Shown here piece after piece: positions 1 to 7,133 of a stretch of 64,000 bases of DNA. The notes below the pieces were generated by a model. That model saw nothing but the letters and a program-made list of their open reading frames with translations, was not told where the DNA came from and searched no databases. Source of the DNA: Micromonospora echinaurantiaca (GTDB taxonomy: Bacteria; Actinomycetota; Actinomycetes; Mycobacteriales; Micromonosporaceae); the NCBI RefSeq assembly GCF_900090235.1, contig NZ_LT607750.1:372001-436000 (forward strand). Direction: 5' to 3'. The position numbers and the translations under genes are program-made. Positions within the stretch are counted from its first letter, which is position 1; every line of letters begins with the position of its first letter.

Positions 1-340
1 GCTGACCGTGCTCACCTGGCCCGAGTTCGGGTGGCGGCTGGTCGGGCGGGTGCCGCGTACCGCGTTCCGGCCGGTGCCGCGGGTGGACGCCGGCATCCTG
101 CGGCTGGAGCGGCGGCCGGAACCGCTGCTGCCGCCGGCCGCGCTGCCCGCGTACCGCCGGATGGTGACGACCGGGTTCGACGGCGTCGGCGGCTCGCTCG
201 CGGCCTCGCTGGCGCGCCACCACCCGCGGGCCCGGCTGGCCGCCGCGCTGCGGGCGACCCGGCTCGACCCGGCCACCCCGGTCGGGCACGTCTGGCCGGA
301 GCAGTGGCTGGTGCTGTTCCGCCTGCTGTACGCGCGCTGA
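1..340 (+). CDS. Erm-type 23S rRNA adenine N6-methyltransferase, C-terminal part only
   Basis: The window opens inside this gene; only the last ~113 codons are present, read in the frame starting at base 2. The segment FRPVPRVDAGILRLERR matches the signature near the end of the catalytic domain in the Erm/KsgA rRNA adenine dimethyltransferase family, and the tail resembles the helical RNA-binding domain of actinobacterial Erm proteins. Erm enzymes methylate A2058 of 23S rRNA and give macrolide-lincosamide-streptogramin B resistance. KsgA (16S rRNA) has the same fold, so the assignment depends on the missing N-terminus. The gene ends at a strong palindrome (359-395) and converges with a DUF2795 gene. 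An esterase and an acetyltransferase of antibiotic-resistance families follow within 3.2 kb. Confidence 0.75.
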   Translation, partial: LTVLTWPEFGWRLVGRVPRTAFRPVPRVDAGILRLERRPEPLLPPAALPAYRRMVTTGFDGVGGSLAASLARHHPRARLAAALRATRLDPATPVGHVWPEQWLVLFRLLYAR

Positions 341-358
341 CCGGCGCTGACCAGCGGC

Positions 359-395
359 CCGGCCGGCCCCACGGGCACGTCGTGGGGCCGGCCGG
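359..395. terminator. Perfect 15-bp palindrome between convergent genes
   Basis: Arms 359-373 and 381-395 are perfect complements (CCGGCCGGCCCCACG) around a 7-nt loop. The hairpin lies between two convergent stop codons (340 and 398), so it probably terminates both transcripts. There is no T-tract. Confidence 0.7.
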
Positions 396-397
396 CG

Positions 398-589
398 TCA
401 GGCCAGCGTGTTCAGCGCCTCGCTGAGCTCGGCGGGGTCGTCGAAATGCTCGGCCGGCAGCGCCCGCAGCATCTGGAGCATCTCGGTGCTGGCCCCGTTC
501 TCCTGACCCCAGCGGACCAGGTCCTCACGGGAGACCGGGTAGTCGAGCCCGGCCAGGTACTCCTGCAACTGCACCCCGGTGACGGTCAT
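398..589 (-). CDS. DUF2795 family small protein
   Basis: A 63-aa acidic soluble protein with the typical DUF2795 pattern: an N-terminal VTGVQLQEYLAGLDYPVSREDLV followed by a short helical stretch. The family is common in Actinobacteria and Cyanobacteria, and its function is unknown. No signal peptide or membrane segment is visible. The start ATG (589) overlaps, on the opposite strand, a potential ATG of the esterase reading frame (588). The two genes therefore probably share a short divergent promoter region between 590 and 683. Confidence 0.7.
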   Translation of the reverse strand: MTVTGVQLQEYLAGLDYPVSREDLVRWGQENGASTEMLQMLRALPAEHFDDPAELSEALNTLA

Positions 590-683
590 GTCCGCCGGCT
601 ACCCGTCCAGCCGCCCGGCACACCACCGGGCCGGGCGGCGGAACGGGCGGTTTGCCCGCCCGACCCGCCGGGTAGCCGCGGAC

Positions 684-1940
684 ATGCTGGTTCAGCGGCT
701 CGGCGCGCCGAGCGACTTCGACCCGTTGCTGGAACGCGTCCGGGACGCCCGGATAGTGATGCTCGGCGAGGCGACCCACGGCAGTTACGACTACTACCGG
801 CTCCGCGAGCAGCTCACCCGGCGGTTGATCGCCGAGTGCGGGTTCTCCTTCGTGGCCGTGGAGGGGGACTGGCCGGACTGCGACCGGGTGCACCGCTCGG
901 TCACCGCGGCGCCGGGTGGCGCCGCCGAGCCGGTGGCCGCGCTGGAACGCTTCGAGCGCTGGCCGACCTGGATGTGGGCGAACGCCGAGGTGGCGCGCTT
1001 CTGCCGCTGGCTGCGGGCGTGGAACCTGGAGCGCCCCGAGCCGGCCCGGGCCGGCTTCCACGGCCTCGACGTCTACAGCCTGTGGGAGTCGATGCAGGCG
1101 ATCTTCGACTACCTGGGCGAGGAGGACCCGGCGTCGCTGGAGGCGGCGCAGGACGCGTACCGCTGCTTCGAGCCGTACGGCAAGCGGGTCGAGGAGTACG
1201 GCGCGGCCAGCCGGTTCGTCTCCGCCCGGTGCGAGGACGAGGTGGTCCGGCTGCTGGCCCGGACCCGGGAGCAGGCCGCCACGGACGGCGCGGACAGCTT
1301 CTCGGCCTGGCAGAACGCCGAGGTGGTGGCCGGCGCCGAGCGCTACTACCGGGCGATGGTCGCCGGCGGGCCGGAGTCGTGGAACGTCCGGGACACCCAC
1401 ATGGCGGACACCCTGGACCGGCTGCTGGACCGCTACGGCCCGGAGTCCCGGGGCATCGTCTGGGCGCACAACACCCACGTCGGCGACGCCCGGGCCACCG
1501 ACATGGCCACCGACGGGATGATCAACATCGGGCAGCTGGGCCGGGAACGACACGGCGCGGACGCGGTGGTGCTGGTCGGCTTCGGCAGCTACCGGGGCAC
1601 CGTGGTCGCCGCGCCCCGGTGGGGCTCGCCGGCCGAGGCGATGGTGGTGCCGCCGGCCCGCGCCGGATCGATCGAGCGGCGGCTGCACGAGCTGCTGCCG
1701 GAGCGGGCGGTGCTGGTGTTCGGCGGCGACGACCAGCCCGGGTGGGTCACCGACACCGTGGACCACCGGGCGATCGGGGTGGTCTACGACCCGTCCTTCG
1801 AGTCGTGGGGCAACTACGTGCCGACCCGGCTGGGTCAGCGGTACGACGCGTTCATCTGGTGCGACGAGGCGACCGCCCTGCACCCGCTGCCCGCGCTCAG
1901 CGCGCCGGGCGAGATGGAGACCTACCCGGCCGGCGTCTGA
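684..1940 (+). CDS. Erythromycin esterase-like protein (PF05139 family)
   Basis: A 418-aa protein of the Ere family. The family's active-site elements are visible: LGEATHG near residues 28-34 (Glu and His), VEGDWPDC with the next conserved acid, and WAHNTHVGD with the second conserved His. Ere enzymes open the lactone of 14-membered macrolides, but many relatives (Bcr135/136 type) do not act on macrolides, so the substrate is unproven. The start at 684 is preferred because homologs begin just before LGAPSDFDPLL. Upstream in-frame GTG 579 and ATG 588 would overlap the divergent DUF2795 gene and add a basic low-complexity leader. No convincing Shine-Dalgarno sequence is seen at any of them. Confidence 0.8.
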   Translation: MLVQRLGAPSDFDPLLERVRDARIVMLGEATHGSYDYYRLREQLTRRLIAECGFSFVAVEGDWPDCDRVHRSVTAAPGGAAEPVAALERFERWPTWMWANAEVARFCRWLRAWNLERPEPARAGFHGLDVYSLWESMQAIFDYLGEEDPASLEAAQDAYRCFEPYGKRVEEYGAASRFVSARCEDEVVRLLARTREQAATDGADSFSAWQNAEVVAGAERYYRAMVAGGPESWNVRDTHMADTLDRLLDRYGPESRGIVWAHNTHVGDARATDMATDGMINIGQLGRERHGADAVVLVGFGSYRGTVVAAPRWGSPAEAMVVPPARAGSIERRLHELLPERAVLVFGGDDQPGWVTDTVDHRAIGVVYDPSFESWGNYVPTRLGQRYDAFIWCDEATALHPLPALSAPGEMETYPAGV

Positions 1941-2055
1941 GCCGGCGACGCGGACCGGCCTCCGCGACCACCCGGGCGCACCCTCGGGGAGGCGGGTGAC
2001 CCGGCTCGCGCCCGAGGGACACCGCGCGCAGCGCGCCGATTCGAAGCCCTCGCGA

Positions 2056-2754
2056 CTACCCCGGCGACCCCGCCGCTGCCGACCCGGCCGGTGGGGGCGC
2101 GGTACGCAGCGCGCCGGCCCGGGCGGCGGCCAGCGCCGCGTCGGCGGCCCGGTCGGCGACCGCCGTGTCGATCGGCTCGCCACTGACGAAGAGCCGGTAG
2201 TAGAGCGGGGCGACGGCCACCCGCACCACCTCGGCGGCGTCGGTGTCGGCGGGCAGTTCGCCGCGCGCCACCGCGCGCCGCACCACCGGTGCGGACTGTT
2301 CGTGCCGGGCGGCGAAGAAGGCGTGCAGGGCCCGGGCGGCCGCCGGGTTCTGCACGGCCGCCGAGACGAAGGCGGTGGCGACCGGCCCGGCCTCCGGATC
2401 GGTGAAGCCGGCCAGCACCTCCCGGGTCAGCGCCCGCAGGTCGCTGGCGAGGTCACCGGTGTCCGGTACCGGCCACGGCTCGCCGCTGGCCAGCTCCAGG
2501 GCGTCGGCGATCAGCCCCTCCACGCTGCCCCACCGCCGGTAGACGGTGGTCTTGTGGACGCCGGAGCGTTCGGCGACCGCCTCGACGGTCAGCCCCTGGT
2601 AGCCCTTCTCGCCCAGTTCGGCCAGGGTCGCCGCACGGACGGCGGCGCGGACCCGGGCGGTACGGCCGCCGGGGCGAGCGGGTCGTTCACCGGGCCGGCC
2701 GTTGGGATCGCCCGGGCGGGCGGGTTCGGCAGACAAAAGCAACTCCAGTTGCAT
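2056..2754 (-). CDS. TetR family transcriptional regulator
   Basis: A 232-aa regulator with an N-terminal TetR helix-turn-helix (LTVEAVAERSGVHKTTVYRRWGS) after a proline/arginine-rich leader of ~33 residues, then an all-helical ligand-binding domain. It is divergent from the acetyltransferase at 2840. Two identical half-site palindromes (GCAAC-N4-GTTGC) lie in and beside the intergenic region. The start is uncertain. ATG 2754 has no ribosome site and one operator covers its first codons. TTG 2736 has GGAG six bases upstream, and that ribosome site would lie inside the operator. With TTG the protein is 226 aa. It probably represses itself and the acetyltransferase. Confidence 0.85.
   Translation of the reverse strand: MQLELLLSAEPARPGDPNGRPGERPARPGGRTARVRAAVRAATLAELGEKGYQGLTVEAVAERSGVHKTTVYRRWGSVEGLIADALELASGEPWPVPDTGDLASDLRALTREVLAGFTDPEAGPVATAFVSAAVQNPAAARALHAFFAARHEQSAPVVRRAVARGELPADTDAAEVVRVAVAPLYYRLFVSGEPIDTAVADRAADAALAAARAGALRTAPPPAGSAAAGSPG
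2739..2752. promoter_or_regulatory. TetR operator, copy 1 (GCAAC-N4-GTTGC)
   Basis: Palindrome GCAACTCCAGTTGC. It has the same half-sites and spacing as the copy at 2787-2800 (48 bp centre to centre). It covers the start region of the TetR gene, which fits autorepression. Function is inferred from symmetry, repetition and position. Confidence 0.7.
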
Positions 2755-2785
2755 TATGGCGGAAGCGATGGCATGCTGATGCTAT

Positions 2786-2801
2786 CGCAACATCAGTTGC
2801 G
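2786..2801. promoter_or_regulatory. TetR operator, copy 2 (cGCAAC-N4-GTTGCg)
   Basis: Palindrome CGCAACATCAGTTGCG, 38 bp before the acetyltransferase start, so well placed to block its promoter. It matches copy 1 in both half-sites and in the 4-nt spacer. Confidence 0.7.
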
Positions 2802-2839
2802 TTTATGTCCACGCCGCGCCCGGCGCGGAGAGGAGTCGC

Positions 2840-3481
2840 ATGACCGTCGTCCCCAACCCGATGACCCGCCACCCGCTGCCCGGCTTCGACCGGGTCGCCT
2901 TCCTCAAGCCCGTGGTCAGCTCGCCGACGATCGAGGTCGGGGAGTACACCTACTACGACGACCCCGCCGGCCCGGACGACTTCGAGCGGACCAACGTGCT
3001 CTACGCGTACGGGCCGGAACGGCTGGTCATCGGGCGGTACTGCGCCATCGCCGCCGGCACCCGGTTCCTGATGGCCGGGGGCGCCCACCCCACGGTCGGG
3101 GTCTCCACCTTCCCGTTCGCCATGTTCGAGGGCGCCTGGCGGGACGCCACGCTGGACCTCGCCATGGGCATGCCGAGCCGGGGCGACACGGTGGTCGGCA
3201 ACGACGTCTGGTTCGGCTACGGCTGCCTGGTAATGCCGGGGGTCCGGATCGGCGACGGGGCGATCATCGCGGCCGGCTCGGTGGTGACCGCCGACGTCGA
3301 GCCGTACACGGTGGTCGGCGGAAACCCGGCGCGGCTGATCCGGCGGCGCTTCGACGAGGACGACGTACGGCGGCTGCTCGACCTCGCCTGGTGGGACTGG
3401 CCGGCGGAACAGGTGGCCCGGCACGCCCGGAGCATCATGGCCGGCACCCCGGCCGAGCTGGAACGCGCCGTCCGCGGCTGA
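2840..3481 (+). CDS. Vat/CatB-type xenobiotic O-acetyltransferase (hexapeptide repeat)
   Basis: A 213-aa left-handed beta-helix acyltransferase. Hexapeptide repeats are clear ([46 protein letters not shown]), and [14 protein letters not shown] is the usual family ending. The [15 protein letters not shown] loop contains the His expected at the catalytic position of Vat/CatB enzymes, which acetylate streptogramin A or chloramphenicol with acetyl-CoA. Actual substrate unknown. The start is supported by GGAGAGGAG four bases upstream. It is divergent from a TetR gene, with paired operators between them, suggesting drug-inducible expression. Confidence 0.85.
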   Translation: MTVVPNPMTRHPLPGFDRVAFLKPVVSSPTIEVGEYTYYDDPAGPDDFERTNVLYAYGPERLVIGRYCAIAAGTRFLMAGGAHPTVGVSTFPFAMFEGAWRDATLDLAMGMPSRGDTVVGNDVWFGYGCLVMPGVRIGDGAIIAAGSVVTADVEPYTVVGGNPARLIRRRFDEDDVRRLLDLAWWDWPAEQVARHARSIMAGTPAELERAVRG

Positions 3482-3594
3482 CGCCCCCGCCGTCGTCACC
3501 CCGCACCCGCGCCGGACGCGGCCCCGCGCCGCCGCATCCCCGGAAGCACCCGACCCGCCGTATCCCCGGGGAGCACCCGGCCTCGCGCCGCCGA

Positions 3595-3659
3595 TTCACT
3601 GAATGAGTGGCGTCGAGGCGCGAAATGGCCACTCTTTCCGCGAAAGAGTGGCCATTTCG
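3595..3659. repeat. Intergenic palindromic element A (18-bp stem) with 17-mer shared with 37780
   Basis: TTCACTGAATGAGTGGC at 3595-3611 recurs exactly at 37780-37796. Directly after it, arms 3621-3638 and 3642-3659 form a perfect 18-bp stem (CGAAATGGCCACTCTTTC and its complement) with a 3-nt loop. The element is visibly less GC-rich than its surroundings. It lies between the convergent stops of the acetyltransferase (3481) and the MMPL gene (3688), so it may terminate both. Confidence 0.75.
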
Positions 3660-3687
3660 GTGGGTGGCGGCGCGAGGCCGCGCGGGG

Positions 3688-5895
3688 TCAGCCGCGCGGC
3701 GCGGCCGGGGCGGGCTCGGCCAGGTGGGCGCGCAGGCCCTCGCCCTCGATGTCGACGTTCGGCAGGGCCTTGTCCAGCCAGCGCGGCAGCCACCAGGCGC
3801 CCCGGCCCAGCAGCGACATCACCGCGGGCACGATGGTCATCCGCACCACGAACGCGTCGATGGCGACACCGATCGCGAGCGCGAAGCCCATCGACTTGAT
3901 CACCGGGTCGTCGAGGAACACGAAGCCGCCGAAGACGGAGATCATGATCAGCGCCGCCGCGGTGACCACCCGGGCGCCGTGTCCCATCCCGTTGATGGTC
4001 GCCTGCTGCGCGGTGTCGCCGTGCACGAAGTCCTCCCGCATCCGGGAGACCAGGAAGACCTCGTAGTCCATCGCCAGGCCGAACAGGATGCCGATCAGCA
4101 GGATCGGCAGGAAGCTGACCAGCGGACCGGGGGTGTCCAGGCCGACCAGGTCGGCGAGGTGGCCCTGCTGGAACACCGCCACCGTGATGCCGAACGTGGC
4201 GGCGACCGTGAGCAGGAAGCCCAGCGCGGCCTTGACCGGCACCAGCAGCGAGCGGAAGACGAGCATCAGCAGCAGCACCGAGAGCCCGACCACCAGCAGC
4301 AGGTAGACCGGCAGGGCGTCGGAGAGCTTCTCGGAGACGTCGATGCCGATGGCGGTCACGCCGGTCAGCAGCACGTCCACGTCGCGGAACTGGCCGACCG
4401 AGCCGCGTACGTCGTTGACCAGGGTCTCGGTGGCCTCGTCGGTCGGGCCCGTCTTCGGCACCACGCCGAGCAGCGCGGTGCGGCCGTCCGGGCTGAGCTG
4501 CGGCGGGGCCACCGCGAGGACGTTGTCGGTGCGCTGGAGCAGCGCGGTGACCTGCGGGATCGCGGCCGAGGTGGCCTGCGGGCTGTCCCCGGCGACCACC
4601 ACCGCGAGCCGGCCGGTGAAGCCCGGCCCGAAGCCCTCGGTGATCAGGTCGTTCGAGGTGCGGGCCGGCGAGCCGACCGGCGCGGTGCCCGCGTCGGGCA
4701 GGGCCAGCCGCATGTCCGGTGTGGGCAGCGCGAGCAGGCCCAGCCCGAGCAGCCCGACCAGGATCACCGGCACCCGGAACCGGGTGACGGCGCTCGCCCA
4801 GCGGAACCCGAAGCCGGAGCGGTCCTCGGCGGCCGGCACGGCCGTCGGGGCGTCGTCCGCCCGGTCGCCGGCCGGCACCGAGGCGCGCAGCTTGCGGGGG
4901 AGCACCCGGTGACCGGCGAAGCCGAGCAGGGCGGGCTGGAGGGTGATCGCGACCAGCACCGCGACGGTGACCGTGGCGGCGGCGGCCAGACCCATGACGG
5001 TCAGGAAAGGGATGTTCACCACGGCGAGGCCGGCGAGCGCGATGACCACGGTGGCGCCGGCGAAGAGCACGGCCGATCCGGCGGTGCCCACCGCGCGGCC
5101 GACCGCCTCGTCCGGCGGCAGCCCTTCGAGCAGGTTCTGCCGGTAGCGCGAGGTGATGAAGAGCGAGTAGTCGATGCCGACCGCGAGGCCGAGCATCAGG
5201 GCGAGGATCGGCGCCGTGCTGGTCAGGTCGACCACGCTGCTGAGCGTGAAGAGCCCCGCCATGCCGACGCCCACGCCGATCAGCGCGTTGAGCATGGTCA
5301 TCCCGGCCGCCACCAGCGACCCGAAGGTGACCACCAGGACGATCGCGGCGATCGCCACGCCGATCGCCTCGGTCGAGCCGACCTCCGGCACGGCGTTGAG
5401 CACCTCGCCGCCGGGCGCGACCTGCCAGCCCTGGGCCTCGGCCCGCGCGCCGACCTGCTCGTACGCGTCGCGCTGGGCGTCGGTCACCTCGTCGGCGCCG
5501 GTGGCGAACTGCACCTGGACCAGCGCGTACCGGCCGTCCGGGGACACCGCCCCCACCTGGAGCGGGTCGACGGCGCCGACGACGCCGGGCAGCGTCGCGG
5601 CCTCCTGGGTGAGCTCCTTCACCACGGCCTGCCCCTGTGGACTGCCGAGCGCGCCGTCGGCCGGTGCCTTGACCGCGATCGTGCCGGTCGCGCCGCTGGC
5701 CTCCGGGAACTGCTCGGCGAGGAGGTCCAGGGCGCGCTGCGACTCGGTGCCGGGCATGGTGAAGTTGTCGGCGATCGGGCCGCGCAGGGTCGCGGCGGCC
5801 AGGCCGAGACCGACCAGTACGACGAGCCAGATCGCCGCGACGAGTCGCCGCCGGCGCATCGAGCCCCGGCCGAGCCGGTAGAGCAGGGTGGCCAT
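3688..5895 (-). CDS. MMPL family RND transporter
   Basis: A 735-aa membrane protein with the duplicated MMPL architecture. It has an N-terminal transmembrane helix, a periplasmic-type loop (~40-180), a first bundle with the GLAVGIDYSLFITSRYRQ motif, a second loop (~400-540), and a second bundle with GLAMDYEVFLVSRMRE. The G-x-x-x-D-Y/E motifs are the proton-relay signature of MmpL proteins. In Actinobacteria such proteins export lipids, siderophores or drugs by proton antiport; cargo is not predictable here. The ATG lies 39 bp after the TetR stop, so the two form an operon behind a double operator. Near-family length, no truncation. Confidence 0.9.
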   Translation of the reverse strand: MATLLYRLGRGSMRRRRLVAAIWLVVLVGLGLAAATLRGPIADNFTMPGTESQRALDLLAEQFPEASGATGTIAVKAPADGALGSPQGQAVVKELTQEAATLPGVVGAVDPLQVGAVSPDGRYALVQVQFATGADEVTDAQRDAYEQVGARAEAQGWQVAPGGEVLNAVPEVGSTEAIGVAIAAIVLVVTFGSLVAAGMTMLNALIGVGVGMAGLFTLSSVVDLTSTAPILALMLGLAVGIDYSLFITSRYRQNLLEGLPPDEAVGRAVGTAGSAVLFAGATVVIALAGLAVVNIPFLTVMGLAAAATVTVAVLVAITLQPALLGFAGHRVLPRKLRASVPAGDRADDAPTAVPAAEDRSGFGFRWASAVTRFRVPVILVGLLGLGLLALPTPDMRLALPDAGTAPVGSPARTSNDLITEGFGPGFTGRLAVVVAGDSPQATSAAIPQVTALLQRTDNVLAVAPPQLSPDGRTALLGVVPKTGPTDEATETLVNDVRGSVGQFRDVDVLLTGVTAIGIDVSEKLSDALPVYLLLVVGLSVLLLMLVFRSLLVPVKAALGFLLTVAATFGITVAVFQQGHLADLVGLDTPGPLVSFLPILLIGILFGLAMDYEVFLVSRMREDFVHGDTAQQATINGMGHGARVVTAAALIMISVFGGFVFLDDPVIKSMGFALAIGVAIDAFVVRMTIVPAVMSLLGRGAWWLPRWLDKALPNVDIEGEGLRAHLAEPAPAAPRG

Positions 5896-5934
5896 GAGTT
5901 CCTTGTCCTCGTCTCGTGGATGGTTGGGAACGAG

Positions 5935-6480
5935 TCAGTCGACGGGCTCCAGCGCCCGCCGGACGAGTGCCAGCAGCGCGTCGCGCAGTTCCTCGTCGGG
6001 TACGTCGGCGAACTCGCCGCACGCTTCGGAGATGCCGGCGAGCACCACCAGCGCCGCGATCCGGGCGGCGGGGCGCTCCGGGTGCCCGGCGAGCGCCTCG
6101 ATCAGCCGCTCGGAGATCCGCTGGATGTGCGCGAAGGCGGGCTGCTGGAGCAGCTCCGGGAACTCCCCCCGGAGCAGGGCGATCTCGCGCCGGAACCGGA
6201 CCGCGAGGTCGACGAAGCCCTCGGCGGCCACCCGCTGGGCGGCCGCGCCGTGGTGCGCGGCGATCCGCTCGTCGAGCGCCCGGAGGACGTCGATCGCCGG
6301 AGCCATCAGCTCGGTGAGGATGGCGTCCTTGTTGGCGAAGTGGTAGAGCACGGCGGCCTTGGAGCAGCCCACCTCGCCGGCGATGTCCTGCAGCGAGGTG
6401 CCCCGGTAGCCGCTGACCGCGAACCGCCGCGCCGCCGCGGCCAGGATCTCGTCGCGTGTCTCCGGTACCACCCGTGCCAT
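5935..6480 (-). CDS. TetR family regulator of the MMPL operon
   Basis: A 181-aa TetR protein: N-terminal HTH (GTSLQDIAGEVGCSKAAVLYHFANKDAIL, residues ~28-56) and a helical effector domain. ATG 6480 (MARVVPETRDEI) is preferred. ATG 6504, eight codons earlier, lies directly against the operator and has no ribosome site. It is the first gene of an operon with the MMPL transporter, behind two perfect TGACCGATCGGTCA palindromes. This is a standard self-repressing efflux arrangement. Effector unknown. Confidence 0.9.
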   Translation of the reverse strand: MARVVPETRDEILAAAARRFAVSGYRGTSLQDIAGEVGCSKAAVLYHFANKDAILTELMAPAIDVLRALDERIAAHHGAAAQRVAAEGFVDLAVRFRREIALLRGEFPELLQQPAFAHIQRISERLIEALAGHPERPAARIAALVVLAGISEACGEFADVPDEELRDALLALVRRALEPVD

Positions 6481-6507
6481 GCCGGTCACCCCCCGAACCA
6501 GCATGCC

Positions 6508-6540
6508 TGACCGATCGGTCAGATGCTGACCGATCGGTCA
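6508..6540. promoter_or_regulatory. Tandem TetR operators, two copies of TGACCGATCGGTCA
   Basis: Perfect 14-bp palindromes at 6508-6521 and 6527-6540, 19 bp centre to centre (nearly two helical turns), immediately upstream of the TetR-MMPL operon. Tandem spacing suggests two dimers binding on about the same DNA face. Confidence 0.85.
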
Positions 6541-6616
6541 GATCCATCCGGTGGCGTTCACCACAGGGAGTCCGCAACGGGTGCCGGGCGGGTTCGGTCC
6601 GCCGGCCGGCGCCGGC

Positions 6617-7054
6617 TCAGCTCGGGGTGCCGTGCTCCCGGTCGTACGCGGCCCGCGCCTCGGCGATCGCCGTCCGGTGCCGCTCCGCCCAGTTGGTCAG
6701 GGTGACCAGCGACTCGTAGAGCTCCAGGGCGATCGGGGTGGCGGTGTACTCCACCTTCGGCGGCACCGTCGGGTACACCCGGCGGTGCAGCAGGCCGTCC
6801 CGCTCCAGGTTGCGCAGGGTCAGCGTGAGCATCCGCCGGCTGATCCCCTCCACGCAGCGCTCCAGCTCGGTGAAGCGCACCGGGCCCTGGGAGGCGGCCA
6901 CCAGGATGCCGATGCTCCACTTGCCGCCCACCCGGTCGAGCACCTCGCGGACGGTGCACGCCCGGGCCTGCCCGGGAGTGAACGGGGCGTCGCCGCCGGC
7001 GCACGCCTGGCCTCGGTCGACGCTCACGGGCACATCGTTGTTCCCCTGGGACAT
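6617..7054 (-). CDS. HxlR family winged-helix regulator
   Basis: A 145-aa protein with a single HxlR domain. A Cys precedes the helix-turn-helix (RACTVREVLDRVGGKWSIGILVAAS), followed by the HxlR core FTELERCVEGISRRMLTLTLRNLERDGLLHRRVYPTVPPKVEYTAT. The conserved Cys in this family often senses thiol-reactive or oxidative compounds. ATG 7054 is chosen because AAGGAGG lies 7 nt upstream; an in-frame TTG at 7057 is less well spaced. It is divergent from an MFS exporter across 79 bp and probably controls it. Confidence 0.9.
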   Translation of the reverse strand: MSQGNNDVPVSVDRGQACAGGDAPFTPGQARACTVREVLDRVGGKWSIGILVAASQGPVRFTELERCVEGISRRMLTLTLRNLERDGLLHRRVYPTVPPKVEYTATPIALELYESLVTLTNWAERHRTAIAEARAAYDREHGTPS

Positions 7055-7133
7055 CAAAGTGCCTCCTTACGCTCCGCCTCATGGTCACAGAGGATGGCTT
7101 CGGTAACAAACCATGCACCTAGGGGAGCTCTCG

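Noticed and set aside
3607..6510. Long open frame on the plus strand opposite the MMPL and TetR genes
   Set aside because: Composition is Gly/Arg/His/Gln-rich with no recognisable domain; it mirrors a well-supported gene pair on the minus strand.
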